Made by a program: the position numbers and the translations under genes
Assembly: GCA_016705245.1 (NCBI GenBank)
Contig: JADIYM010000008.1
Coordinates: 270,671-334,670 of the forward strand
Direction of reading: 5' to 3'
DNA: 64,000 nucleotides
Source of the DNA: Blastocatellia bacterium
GTDB taxonomy: Bacteria > Acidobacteriota > Blastocatellia > UBA7656 > JADIYM01
The notes under the pieces: generated by a model
The model's input: only the letters and a program-made list of their open reading frames with translations
The model's database searches: none
What the model was told of the DNA's origin: nothing
Shown: one piece after another, positions 1 through 9,355 of the stretch
How positions within the stretch are numbered: the first letter of the stretch is position 1
Layout of the letters: every line of letters begins with the position of its first letter

Positions 1-2
1 GT

Positions 3-542
3 GATCCGCTTGCCGACGGAACGTTGATGGGGCCGCTCGTCAACGAACGGGCGGTCGTATCGATGATGGCAGCCATCGAGCTCGCAAAGTCCCAGGGCGG
101 AGAAGTGCTTTACGGAGGTCATCGACTGAACCGGCCCGGGTACTTCGTTCAGCCGACAATCGTCCGTGCAACCTCGGACATGTCGGTCACGCACGACGAA
201 ACTTTTGCGCCGATCGTCTACCTGATCGAAGTCGACTCGCTCGACGAGGCAGTGAGAATTCAGAACGGCGTGCCTCAGGGGCTTTCGTCGGCGATCTTCA
301 CCGACAGCATGCAGTCGTCGGAGTATTTCCTGTCGGCCCTAGGTTCAGACTGCGGCATCGCAAACGTGAACCTCGGAACAAGCGGGGCGGAGATCGGCGG
401 AGCGTTCGGCGGCGAAAAGGACACGGGCGGCGGGCGCGAGAGCGGATCGGACTCGTGGAAGGCTTACATGCGGCGCCAGACGAACACCATCAACTACGGG
501 AATGATCTCCCGCTTGCCCAGGGAATCACGTTCGGCGAGTAG
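3..542 (+). CDS. Aldehyde dehydrogenase, ALDH7 (antiquitin)-like, 3' part only
   Basis: This is the C-terminal ~179 residues of an NAD(P)-dependent aldehyde dehydrogenase whose 5' part lies outside the window. The reading frame is open from base 3. It shows the ALDH segments DPLADGTLMGPL, DETFAPIVYL and IGGAFGGEKDTGGGRESGSD, and ends with MRRQTNTINYGNDLPLAQG. The GGEKDTGGGRESGSD tail resembles the ALDH7 family, which oxidises piperideine-6-carboxylate/alpha-aminoadipic semialdehyde in lysine breakdown. The catalytic Cys is upstream and cannot be checked. The substrate assignment is inferred from family resemblance. The stop is TAG at 540-542. Confidence 0.85.
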   Translation, partial: DPLADGTLMGPLVNERAVVSMMAAIELAKSQGGEVLYGGHRLNRPGYFVQPTIVRATSDMSVTHDETFAPIVYLIEVDSLDEAVRIQNGVPQGLSSAIFTDSMQSSEYFLSALGSDCGIANVNLGTSGAEIGGAFGGEKDTGGGRESGSDSWKAYMRRQTNTINYGNDLPLAQGITFGE

Positions 543-654
543 GACACGCAACTTCGACCTTCGTTCACTCGATCATGGGTCGCAGACGAACTCCGGCGTG
601 AGGATCGCCGAGGCTCGACTGCGGCCCTTTTTCGTGGAACGGAGGTCGAGCACC

Positions 655-2223
655 GTGCACTTTACCGTCAAGACGGCGTCGTTGATCGGCGTCGAAGCCA
701 ATCCAATCGACGCCGAGGTCGACATCAAGCCCGTGCCGAGCGATTCACCCGGCGGCATTTTCCTGATGGTCGGTCTTCCCGATGCCGCGGTGCGCGAGTC
801 ACGGCAACGGATCAGATCGGCCATCACGAACACCGGGTTCTACTTTCCATTGGCGCGGGTCACCGTGAATCTTGCGCCGGCCGATCTGAAGAAAGCCGGA
901 TCCGGATTCGATCTTCCCGTCGCCGTCGGGATCCTCGCCGCGAACGGAGACCTCGGCAAGGGTGTCGAACGGATCGGCGACACGCTTTTCTACGGCGAAC
1001 TGGGGCTGGACGGTCGCGTGCGCCCGGTTCGCGGCGCGCTGGCCGTGGCGGTGGCGTGCGCAAGGGTCGGCATTCGGCGCCTCGTCGTCTCGGAAGAATC
1101 TGTTGAAGAGGCCGCCGTCGTTCGCGGCGTCGACGTACACGCGGCGGCGACTCTGGCGGACGTTGTACGACTGGTGCGCTCGATCATTGGCGGACACGAT
1201 CCGTTGCCGGTGCGAATCGATGCCGAGGCGCTGCTCGAGGGACTGAACGAATATTCGGTCGACTTCTCTGAGGTGAAGGGGCAGGCGTCTTCGAAGCGGG
1301 CGCTCGAGGTTGCCGCGGCCGGCGGCCACAACCTGCTGATGATCGGACCGCCAGGAAGCGGCAAGACTATGCTGGCGAAGCGCATTCCGACGATCCTGCC
1401 CCCGTTCACGTTCGAGGAGGCGCTCGAGACGTCGGTGGTGCATTCCGTGGCGGGACTCACGAATGGCGGCGGTCTCGTGCGGGTGCGGCCCTTTCGCGCG
1501 CCGCATCACACGGTGTCCGACGCCGGTCTCGTCGGCGGCGGTGCGCCGCCCCGTCCCGGCGAGGTTTCACTGGCGCACAATGGAATCCTGTTTCTCGACG
1601 AGTTGCCGGAGTTCGACCGCAACGCGCTCGAGGTTCTGCGGCAGCCGCTCGAGGACGGCAACGTCACCATTGCAAGGGCATTGATGTCGCTCACGTTTCC
1701 GGCGCGCCTGATGCTCGTCGCCGCGCTCAACCCGTGTCCGTGCGGGCGATGGGGAGATCCGACGGGACAGTGCCGCTGCACGCCGCATCAGATCCAGCGC
1801 TATGTCGCGCGTATCTCGGGACCGCTGCTCGATCGCATCGACATCCAGATCGAGGTGCCGGCGCTGCAGTATTCGGAGCTGGCTTCGTCGAAAGCGGCCG
1901 AGCCGTCTTCTGCCATTCGTGAACGCGTGATGCTGGCGCGCGAGCGGCAGAAGCACCGCTACCGGAACGCCGGCGAGCCGATCCGGGCGAACAGCCTGAT
2001 GTCGGCCCGGCTCGTTCGCGATCACTGCACGCTCGACGAAGCGTCGCAGTCGCGTCTCGAGACGGCGGTGAAGCGCATGGGACTGTCGGCCCGGGCCTAC
2101 CACCGGATTCTCAAGGTGGCGCGAACGATGGCGGATCTCGCAGGTCGCGATCGGATCGCCGGCTCCGACGTCGCCGAGGCCGTGAGGTACCGGTCGCTCG
2201 ATCGCAATTACTGGATGGCTTGA
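655..2223 (+). CDS. comM: YifB/ComM family Mg-chelatase-like AAA+ ATPase
   Basis: The product has 522 aa, the usual size for ComM/YifB, which acts as a hexameric branch-migration helicase in natural transformation in Vibrio and Haemophilus. The order is an N-terminal ChlI/Lon-protease-like domain (about 1-160, with VGLPDAAVRESRQRI), then an AAA+ module with Walker A GPPGSGKTM and Walker B ILFLDELPEF, a Cys cluster (NPCPCG, QCRC), and a C-terminal Mg-chelatase helical domain (about 420-520). I chose the GTG at 655 because the protein then begins like family members and GGAGG lies about 10 nt upstream; the frame is open further 5' but that part does not resemble the family. No other competence genes are visible nearby. 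Confidence 0.93.
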   Translation: MHFTVKTASLIGVEANPIDAEVDIKPVPSDSPGGIFLMVGLPDAAVRESRQRIRSAITNTGFYFPLARVTVNLAPADLKKAGSGFDLPVAVGILAANGDLGKGVERIGDTLFYGELGLDGRVRPVRGALAVAVACARVGIRRLVVSEESVEEAAVVRGVDVHAAATLADVVRLVRSIIGGHDPLPVRIDAEALLEGLNEYSVDFSEVKGQASSKRALEVAAAGGHNLLMIGPPGSGKTMLAKRIPTILPPFTFEEALETSVVHSVAGLTNGGGLVRVRPFRAPHHTVSDAGLVGGGAPPRPGEVSLAHNGILFLDELPEFDRNALEVLRQPLEDGNVTIARALMSLTFPARLMLVAALNPCPCGRWGDPTGQCRCTPHQIQRYVARISGPLLDRIDIQIEVPALQYSELASSKAAEPSSAIRERVMLARERQKHRYRNAGEPIRANSLMSARLVRDHCTLDEASQSRLETAVKRMGLSARAYHRILKVARTMADLAGRDRIAGSDVAEAVRYRSLDRNYWMA

Positions 2224-2455
2224 CCGTGCGGAAGGGGGGAGGCATCGCGGATGTGGCGGATCGAGGGGGTGAAGCGGACCCGACGATCCTTTCAGCGATG
2301 ATAGACTAGGGCTGGTCTTGTGGTGTTTCTGCGCTTGAGCGCAGGCGATGTAAGACGAATGACGGGATGCGAATGTCGGCGATTGAGACCTCTCTGAGGC
2401 CACGGGCTTGCCGCGGCCCGACGCCGACTATGCGTAGGAATCCTTGATTACACAC

Positions 2456-4858
2456 ATGAACCCGAATCCGAACATCTTCCGATCTCTCGTCGTCATCATC
2501 TCTGCGATCAGCCTTACTGCACCGCTCGCGTCTGGCAGTGCCAGGGTCCAACCCGACTCCGTAGGCCCCGTACTCCAAACGGCAGCAGCCGCCTGCCAGC
2601 AACGTCCCCTGGACATTCAGCGCGGGCTTCACTTGCGGTTCGAAGCCAACCGTGGACAAGCCGATCCTCGCGCACGGTTCGTTGCCAGGGGCGATGAGTA
2701 TTCGCTTGCGATCCTGCCTTCTTCGGTAGCCATTACCCGCGGATCCACCACGGTACTGATGCGGCTCGTGGCCGCCTCTGCAACTCCCGCCTTCGAGGGA
2801 CTCGACCCACGTCCCGGCGTGACGAGCTATATTACCGGCGCTCGCACGGCGAGCCGTGTCGACAGCTTTTCGAAAGTCCTCCAGTCAGACGTCTATCCGG
2901 GCATTGACGCGCTGTTTTACAGTCGCGGTTCCGGGCTCGAATACGACTTCATTGTCGCGCCCGGAGCCGATCCGGATGCGATTCGTGTGACCTTCGACGG
3001 ATCGACTGGAGCGGAGATCGCCCCTGCGGGCGATCTGGTCGTGCACACGGTTGGCGGCGATCTCCGGCATTCGGCCCCGTTTCTCTACCAGGAATCCGAG
3101 ACGGGGCGGCGTCAGGTCGCCGGCACGTTTCGCCTCCTTCCGGCGGGGCAGGTGGGGTTCTCGATCGGAGCCTACGACAGATCGAAGCCACTCGTCATCG
3201 ATCCGGCGCTCGCCTTCTCGACCCTGCTCGGCGGCGGCGATCGAGACAAGGCGATGGACGTCGCCGTGGATGCCCAAGGTTTCATCTACGTCGCCGGGAT
3301 CACCAACGCGCCGGATTTTCCCGTCACTCCGAACGCATTCGATACGACCATCAACGCGGACGCGTGCCCGAGTCCGGAATGCGTCGACGTCTTCGTCTCG
3401 AAACTGAGTCCGGATGCCAGGACCCTCTTGTATTCGACATTTATCGGCGGCAGTCAACAAGACGGCGGGGACCTCGAAAGCCCGTCGGTCCAGCTCGCAG
3501 TCCGGAATACCGGGCAGGTCTGTCTCTTCGGGTTCACGGGCTCTCCTGATTTCCCTCTCCACCGTCCCATCCAGAGCGAACTGCGCCTAAGCGATTGTTT
3601 TCTGCTCGAGCTCGACGCGTCCGGGTCCGCCCTCGTCTTTTCGACCTTGCTCGGCGGCTCAGGGTTCGAGGAACCGCGGGGCATAGACTTAGACGAGAAC
3701 GGAAACATTTGCCTGACCGGGGTTACATACTCAGACGACTTCCCGACGGTGGACCCGATTCAGTCAGGTTCTGCGCCTTCAGGTTCCGCGGAGGGGTTCA
3801 TCACCAAAGTCGATGCGCAAGGCACGCGACTGCTCTTTTCCAGCCTGTTAACGGGAGCGCAGCCGCAAGCGATCGTGGTCGGCAGGCAAGGGAGTGCGTA
3901 CCTGACCGGATTCGCGAGCGCGGAGTTCCTGACGACTCCGGGCGCTTACCAGACGGAAGCGACCGGTGAAGGTGCAGCTTTCGTCCTCTGTGTCGACACC
4001 AAGGTTCCGTCGCTCGTCTTCGCGACTTACCTCGGGGGAAACAGCTATGATCTCGGCTTCGGCATAGATGTCGACGCCGAAGGCACCATTTCAATATGTG
4101 GCTACACCTACTCGACGGACTTTCCCACGCTCAATGCGTTCCAGGCGCAGCAGGGCGACCCGACCGGATCGACGTGCGATGTTTTCGTCGCTCGACTCGA
4201 TTCGACCGGGAGCAGCCTCATCTACTCGACGTACCTGGGTCCGTACGACAACGACATTGGCCGTGCCATATCGGTTGACGCCGCGGGAGTCGCATACGTG
4301 ACCGGGTTCACGCAAAAGCAGGGCTTTCCGCTTCGGGGCGCGTTCGTCGAGAATGCCGACCGCGACTTCGCTACGGCCTTCGTGACTGCCGTCGACCCGA
4401 CGGGAAGCGTGCTGTTCTCGGTGAGAGTGGGTGCACTCGAGGGAACGGCCGTCGAGGCCGACGGCGAAGGCGGCGCGATCGTCGTAGGGTATTCGCAATA
4501 TGAAGGCCGGGACTTTCCCGTCACGCCCGGGGTAATTCAGACCGTGGGAAGGGGGCTCTCGGACGCGGTCGTCTTTCGGATCGACCCCGTCGCCGACGTC
4601 GACATCTCGCGGATCGAGAAAGCCGGCGCGACAGGTCAAGGATTCAAAGTGCGGATCACGGGAGAGTTGTTTCTTCCGGGGGCGCAGGTTTTCATTGGCT
4701 CCGGCGAACAGCCGTGGCCGAATGTCCGCCTGAAAGGAAAAACGAGGCTTGTACTCTCGGGAACCGAGCTGAAGGCCCGATTCCCTCGAGGGGTCGCGGT
4801 TACGGTGAGGGTGGTCAACCCTGACGGCGGGGAGGCGACGACAACTTTCACGCGTTGA
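2456..4858 (+). CDS. Secreted SBBP-repeat beta-propeller protein with C-terminal IPT-like domain
   Basis: The product has 800 aa with a probable signal peptide (hydrophobic stretch, then SGSARVQ). Residues about 50-250 resemble the domain that precedes SBBP repeats (FEANRGQ, FVARGDEY, YPGIDALFY). Several SBBP repeats follow from about 255 to 700, each with a core such as TLLGGG, VDAQGFIYVAG and DFP. The last ~85 residues resemble an IPT/TIG domain (VRVVNPDGG). Such proteins are common in Acidobacteriota and their function is unknown; an extracellular or cell-surface adhesive role is a guess. ATG 2456 is chosen; a TTG four codons earlier (2444) lies 3 nt after AGGAA and is an alternative. Confidence 0.85.
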   Translation: MNPNPNIFRSLVVIISAISLTAPLASGSARVQPDSVGPVLQTAAAACQQRPLDIQRGLHLRFEANRGQADPRARFVARGDEYSLAILPSSVAITRGSTTVLMRLVAASATPAFEGLDPRPGVTSYITGARTASRVDSFSKVLQSDVYPGIDALFYSRGSGLEYDFIVAPGADPDAIRVTFDGSTGAEIAPAGDLVVHTVGGDLRHSAPFLYQESETGRRQVAGTFRLLPAGQVGFSIGAYDRSKPLVIDPALAFSTLLGGGDRDKAMDVAVDAQGFIYVAGITNAPDFPVTPNAFDTTINADACPSPECVDVFVSKLSPDARTLLYSTFIGGSQQDGGDLESPSVQLAVRNTGQVCLFGFTGSPDFPLHRPIQSELRLSDCFLLELDASGSALVFSTLLGGSGFEEPRGIDLDENGNICLTGVTYSDDFPTVDPIQSGSAPSGSAEGFITKVDAQGTRLLFSSLLTGAQPQAIVVGRQGSAYLTGFASAEFLTTPGAYQTEATGEGAAFVLCVDTKVPSLVFATYLGGNSYDLGFGIDVDAEGTISICGYTYSTDFPTLNAFQAQQGDPTGSTCDVFVARLDSTGSSLIYSTYLGPYDNDIGRAISVDAAGVAYVTGFTQKQGFPLRGAFVENADRDFATAFVTAVDPTGSVLFSVRVGALEGTAVEADGEGGAIVVGYSQYEGRDFPVTPGVIQTVGRGLSDAVVFRIDPVADVDISRIEKAGATGQGFKVRITGELFLPGAQVFIGSGEQPWPNVRLKGKTRLVLSGTELKARFPRGVAVTVRVVNPDGGEATTTFTR

Positions 4859-4989
4859 GTCGCGATTGCGTCTCGAAGGCGTCGGAGGACGAACTCAGCG
4901 TCGAAACTGACCACGGGGCGGCTGGCGTCGGCAGGTCACCCCGGACAGAGAGTCGTGACAACGCATCGTCACGACGTCCTCCGCACCTG

Positions 4990-7485
4990 TCACTTCTCCG
5001 TGTGCATCCACACCCCGTCCCATTCGCCCGGCGGCGGGTTCGCGTCGAAATTCCGGCTCCGCGCAATGAGAGCCTTTGATGCCTTGTCCTCGGGTGTCGC
5101 CTTCAGAGCCTTCTCGAACTCGCCGATCGCCTCCGCGAACTTCCGGAGCATGTAGAGAGAGCGTCCGGCGTGATAGTGCTCCATCTGCAGCCTTCGCGCT
5201 TCCGTGATGGGCTGCGCGAGTGGCCCCTCGTTGAGCTCGAGCAGTTCGAAGATGGCCACGGGCTCGGACTTGCCCTTCACCTGGATTGCATCCAGCTCAC
5301 GACAAGTGACCCGATCGCCACAGTAGCGAAACGTCTCGCCACTGATGACGATGTCGCAACCATAGACCTTGCTGATCCCCTCGAGTCGCGAGCCGAGGTT
5401 GATTCCGTCGCCAATGGCGGTGAACTCCATGCGTTTGCTCGTGCCAATGTTGCCGCTTACCACCTCGTCCGAGTTGATTCCGATGCCGATCTCGATTCCA
5501 GCAAGTCCGCTTGCCCGGCGCCGTGCATTGAATTCACGGAGCCGGTGCCGCATCTCCATGGCCGATTGGACCGCGCACCACGCGTGATCGTCGATCGCCA
5601 GCGGAGACCCATAAACCGCCATGATCGCATCGCCGATGAACTTGTCGAGCGTTCCCGAGTGGTTGAAGACCGTCTCGACCATCGACTTGAAGTACTCGTT
5701 CAGAAAGCTGACGACTTCCTCGGGCTCCATTTTTTCGGTGAGGGTCGTATAGCTGTGAATGTCCGAGAAGAGCACCGAGACAATCTTGCGGTCACCGCCG
5801 AGCCGAATCGCGTCTCCCCCTTGCAGGAGCTGCTCGGCGAGTGCCTGGGTCATATAGCGGTACATTGTGCTCTTGAGCCGTTTCTCGTCGCTGATGTCAT
5901 CCATCACGATCAGCGCGCCTCGGATCTCGGCCGAATCCACGGCATCGCTCATGGAACTGATCGAGAGGTTCACGCTTCGGACGACCTCGCCGGCCAGGAG
6001 CGCCTGTTCGGGGTAGTACTGCTGACGCGCCTTGTCGTCGGGCGCACTGAGCGCCGCTTCCAGCCGTGTCGCGAAATCGCCGTCCTCTAGCTTCACGAGC
6101 TCGCCAACGTGCCGCCCCTGGATGCTCGAGTCGGACGGAAGACCGAGCAGCTCGAGCGCGCTCTCGTTGAAAGCCACGATCCGGCCTTCGTCGTCGGTCG
6201 ACAGGACGCCGTTGGTCAGATGTCTCAGGATGTCCCGTTGCATCTGCTCCTGCTGCTTGATTGTGGCGAACAGCTTCGCGTTCTGGAGCGCGACACCCGC
6301 CTGTTGATTGAAGGACTCCATGTACTCCTGATCCGCGTGGGTGAAACTCGCTTTCCAGCAGTCTGGCGGCTCGGGCCATCGGGATGGATCGTAGGGATCG
6401 ACGCCACCTGGACGGATCTTGTTCACCAGCTGCGTGACCCCGATCAGGTCGCCGTCGGCGTTGTGGACCGGCATGCACAACAGGCTGCACGTTCTGTAGC
6501 CGGTCTGCTGGTCGACCCGTTTTGCGGTCGAGGCGTTCGGGTGGGTATAGAGATCGAACGTGATGTTCACAGGATCGCCCGATTCGGCTACGAGTCCCGC
6601 AAATCCAGCGTTCATGGGGATTCTGATTTCACGATGCTCAGTGCCGGTCGGAAGCGTGGTCCACAGCTCTTCGGTCTCGTGATCGAGGAGCCAGAGCGTG
6701 CTGCGATCGGCGTTCATGAGGCCTTTCGCCTCGTCCATGACGCTTCTGAGCGTTTCCTCGAGGTTCAGGCTACAGCGAGAGATCGCATTCGTCGCGTGCA
6801 TGAGCGCCGTCACCGCCCGCTGCTTCTGGATGGCTGCGGCCACGATTCCGGAGCACTCGAGAAGCTCGCCGAGCACGACGACGACCGAACCAATCGTCTC
6901 CTCAATCTCGGGGCCAAACCCGGGAGACTGCGGCGTCGCCAGGCGCTGGGCGTCGTCGGGAATGCCATCGAGTGCACAGACGAGCCCCAGCACCTCGCCC
7001 GAGCCGGATGCCAGAGGAACGAGGAGTACCGCGTGCCGCTGCGCTTCGAAGCCGTCGCCCAACCCGCCGAGTTTGTTTCCGGCGGAGCCGTCGTCGGGAT
7101 CGATCGTCAGGTTCACGGGGCGATTTGTCGCAAGCACATCGGCGACGAGTCCGTCCTCGACGCGGAAGCGTTTCTCGAGGGTGCGACCGTTTGGCGACCG
7201 GCGCACGGCAAACAGTTCGTAGCGCTCGCGGTCATAACGAAAGACGTCCAGCGAGTGAACCTGGACGAATGCTGCGACGCGCGTCGCGATCGCGTTGAGA
7301 AGTTCATCCAGCGCTGAGTCGAAACGCTGACCTTCGGCTTCGTGGCCGAGGACCGAGAGCGTCTCGATGACTCCGCGGAGACCCACGTCTACGCCTGCGA
7401 GAATGCGAGCGAGATCTTCGTGCGTGCTCGCGGAATCGGACTCGAGTGCCGCGAGTTCCTGAATGGCATTGGCGAAGATGACCAC
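4990..7485 (-). CDS. Class III adenylate/guanylate cyclase with GAF, GAF and PAS sensor domains
   Basis: The 831-aa product makes a cyclic nucleotide under sensory control. It has an N-terminal GAF domain (about 20-180), a second GAF (about 200-360, MNADRSTLWLLD), a PAS domain (about 385-450, NGVLSTDDEGRIVAFN) and a class III cyclase domain (about 520-700). Metal-binding aspartates are seen in VLFSDIHSY and KFIGDAIMAVYG. The Lys of DKFIGD and Asp of AIGDGINLGSR suit ATP, so cAMP is the likely product (inference). A short TPR-like segment follows (YMLRKFAEAIGEFEKAL). There is no transmembrane segment, so it is probably cytosolic. GTG 7485 is chosen, behind AGGACAAGAGGG; the open frame up to 7776 looks non-coding. 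Confidence 0.88.
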   Translation of the reverse strand: MVIFANAIQELAALESDSASTHEDLARILAGVDVGLRGVIETLSVLGHEAEGQRFDSALDELLNAIATRVAAFVQVHSLDVFRYDRERYELFAVRRSPNGRTLEKRFRVEDGLVADVLATNRPVNLTIDPDDGSAGNKLGGLGDGFEAQRHAVLLVPLASGSGEVLGLVCALDGIPDDAQRLATPQSPGFGPEIEETIGSVVVVLGELLECSGIVAAAIQKQRAVTALMHATNAISRCSLNLEETLRSVMDEAKGLMNADRSTLWLLDHETEELWTTLPTGTEHREIRIPMNAGFAGLVAESGDPVNITFDLYTHPNASTAKRVDQQTGYRTCSLLCMPVHNADGDLIGVTQLVNKIRPGGVDPYDPSRWPEPPDCWKASFTHADQEYMESFNQQAGVALQNAKLFATIKQQEQMQRDILRHLTNGVLSTDDEGRIVAFNESALELLGLPSDSSIQGRHVGELVKLEDGDFATRLEAALSAPDDKARQQYYPEQALLAGEVVRSVNLSISSMSDAVDSAEIRGALIVMDDISDEKRLKSTMYRYMTQALAEQLLQGGDAIRLGGDRKIVSVLFSDIHSYTTLTEKMEPEEVVSFLNEYFKSMVETVFNHSGTLDKFIGDAIMAVYGSPLAIDDHAWCAVQSAMEMRHRLREFNARRRASGLAGIEIGIGINSDEVVSGNIGTSKRMEFTAIGDGINLGSRLEGISKVYGCDIVISGETFRYCGDRVTCRELDAIQVKGKSEPVAIFELLELNEGPLAQPITEARRLQMEHYHAGRSLYMLRKFAEAIGEFEKALKATPEDKASKALIARSRNFDANPPPGEWDGVWMHTEK

Positions 7486-7823
7486 GGTCCCTCTTGTCCT
7501 GGAGTAGGCTTGGTTCGGATTTCGAGCTGCTCCGGTAGCCTCGGCAACCGACACTTGCTCACCCACTATACAAAATCGACGGAGACGGATCAGCAAAGAG
7601 TAGGAGTAATAGAAGGCTACGAGAAGGCGGGGTTGCGGCCTCATCCCGGATTCGCGCGGCAATCTCACAGAGACGGACTTCGTCGGCCGACAACGAATGA
7701 GCGTCTCGCTGGCTCTACCGGGCCTCTTCAAGATCCGAACGCCGCAACCGCGTCGTAAGAAAGGACCTTGCGACATTTTCAGTCCGTCACGTAATCGGAC
7801 TACTCGTACGAGCGGGGCCCGCG
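7486..7823. other. Intergenic region between divergent cyclase and tatA genes
   Basis: I see no gene, tRNA or clear repeat here. A TATAGT hexamer on the minus strand (7565-7570) could be the -10 of the cyclase gene, but no good -35 lies at the right distance. Confidence 0.5.
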
Positions 7824-7852
7824 TTGACAGGGTCTGGGGTGGAGCCTAGACT
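7824..7852 (+). promoter_or_regulatory. Sigma70-type promoter of tatA-tatC-pgsA
   Basis: A perfect -35 TTGACA (7824-7829) is separated by 17 nt from TAGACT (7847-7852, 4 of 6 matches to TATAAT). Transcription would start near 7859, about 57 nt before the tatA ATG. Confidence 0.65.
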
Positions 7853-7915
7853 TCTGGCGGTTTGAACACGCGGGCAAGATGACGGCCAGGTGCCGATCAG
7901 GGAGCGATTCACTGG

Positions 7916-8275
7916 ATGTTCGGAAGCCTCGGTTTCACGGAACTCTTCTTCATTTTCGTCATTGCCTTGCTGATTTTCGGGCCGAGAAAGCTCCCGGAAC
8001 TCGGCAAGACTATTGGCAGCGCGCTCGGGCAGTTCAAGCGCGCGTCGGAAGACTTCAAGCGGACCTGGGAAGACGAAGTGGACCTTGAGAAGCGTCGTCC
8101 CGTGGAGCCCAGACCGGCCGTGAACACGATGGCTCGCAGTTCCGAGCCTGAGATTCTCGACGCGGATCCGTCATCGGCTCGAGCCGCCGCGGATAGGCTT
8201 TCCCACGCGTCGATGCCCTCGGTCGAAGAGGTCGAACCGCCCGCCAACGAGCCGGCAGTTCCCCCGGTAGCGTAG
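7916..8275 (+). CDS. tatA: Twin-arginine translocase subunit TatA/TatB
   Basis: This 119-aa membrane protein has one N-terminal transmembrane helix (ELFFIFVIALLIFGP), the conserved FGPRKLPELGK hinge and an amphipathic helix (IGSALGQFKRASEDFKR), followed by an acidic, Pro-rich tail. It would oligomerise with TatC to export folded proteins. The Glu in the membrane helix (FTELFF) is the position where TatB proteins often carry Glu and TatA proteins often carry Gln, so the assignment between A and B is open. It is the first gene of tatA-tatC-pgsA; GGAG lies 11 nt before the ATG, and tatC starts 6 nt after the stop. Confidence 0.92.
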   Translation: MFGSLGFTELFFIFVIALLIFGPRKLPELGKTIGSALGQFKRASEDFKRTWEDEVDLEKRRPVEPRPAVNTMARSSEPEILDADPSSARAAADRLSHASMPSVEEVEPPANEPAVPPVA

Positions 8276-8281
8276 CCAGTC

Positions 8282-9328
8282 ATGTCCACCACGCCGTCCG
8301 CGCCCGGTCACGAGATGTCGTTTCTCGAACATCTCGACGAGCTTCGCTCGCGCCTGGTGCGATCGGCGATCGCCATCGCGGTCATGTTCGTCGTCGGATG
8401 GTTTTTCGCGGACCGGATCTTCAACTTCCTGTCCGTGCCGGTCACTGCAGCCCTTGCCGAGGCGAAAGCAGCGCAGCAGCTGGCGGTGAAGTCGTCCGGG
8501 GCGACGGACCTGCTCACCATCGCTGCCGGCACCGAAATTCAGTACACGTTCCGGGCTCCTGTCCAACTCGACGGCATCGAGATCCCCGCTGGAACAACAA
8601 TCTCGGCCCGAATCGAGGATGCGGAGGACGGCAAACGGACGATCGTGCCCACGCGCCCGTGGGGAGTCGGCCAGCGGCTGTTCCCGGCAGAATCGCCGCT
8701 TCCCGCGGATCTCGTCGCGAAGGCGACATACGCTCAACCCGGTGATCGACTCGTCATCGAAACCGTCCAGGGCACATTCAACCTCTACGTAAAAGTCGCG
8801 TTCTATACGGCGATCGTTTTCGCGATGCCGTTCCTGCTCCTGCAACTCTGGGGATTCATTTCGCCCGGCTTGTACGCGCACGAGCGGTCGTACGTCATTC
8901 CGTTCGTCGGACTCGGGTCGATCTGTTTCGGACTTGGCGTTTTCTTTGCATACACGATTGCGTTTCCCGCGGCCTGCAAGTACCTGATCGAGCTCGGGGC
9001 CGGGAACTTCCAGCCTCTGATCAATGCCGACGAATACTTCGACCTCATCCTGTTCATCATGCTGGGGCTCGGGCTCGTCTTCCAGATTCCGACCGTTACG
9101 TACTTTCTTGCGCGACTTGGCCTGCTGACGGCGGGGACGCTCATCAAGTTCTGGCGGTATGCCCTGATCGGGATTTTTCTCGTTGCAGCCGTCGTCTCGC
9201 CAACGGCCGACATTCCGAACCTGCTCGTCTTCGCCGCGCCGATGATCGCGCTCTACACGATCAGCGTGGGGATTGCATGGGTGTTCCATCGCAAGCGGCA
9301 GACCGACGAGGAGTATGAAGCCGATTGA
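8282..9328 (+). CDS. tatC: Twin-arginine translocase subunit TatC with enlarged first periplasmic loop
   Basis: The product has 348 aa, about 90 more than typical TatC. The N-terminal MSFLEHLDELRSRL and the LWGFISPGLYAHER motif that forms the signal-peptide binding site are conserved, and six membrane segments can be traced. The extra length sits between TM1 (about 28-50) and TM2 (about 165-190). There residues about 60-150 form a hydrophilic insert rich in beta-like segments (IQYTFRAPVQLDGIEIPAGT). That loop faces the periplasm in known TatC. The gene lies 6 nt after tatA and is presumably cotranscribed. Confidence 0.94.
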   Translation: MSTTPSAPGHEMSFLEHLDELRSRLVRSAIAIAVMFVVGWFFADRIFNFLSVPVTAALAEAKAAQQLAVKSSGATDLLTIAAGTEIQYTFRAPVQLDGIEIPAGTTISARIEDAEDGKRTIVPTRPWGVGQRLFPAESPLPADLVAKATYAQPGDRLVIETVQGTFNLYVKVAFYTAIVFAMPFLLLQLWGFISPGLYAHERSYVIPFVGLGSICFGLGVFFAYTIAFPAACKYLIELGAGNFQPLINADEYFDLILFIMLGLGLVFQIPTVTYFLARLGLLTAGTLIKFWRYALIGIFLVAAVVSPTADIPNLLVFAAPMIALYTISVGIAWVFHRKRQTDEEYEAD

Positions 9329-9355
9329 CGGCGGTCCATCGGGGTTCTGTTCTGA

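Noticed and set aside
7486..7915. tRNA gene between cyclase and tatA
   Set aside because: A GGTTCGGATTT stretch looks like part of a T-arm, but the pairing arms needed for a cloverleaf are absent.
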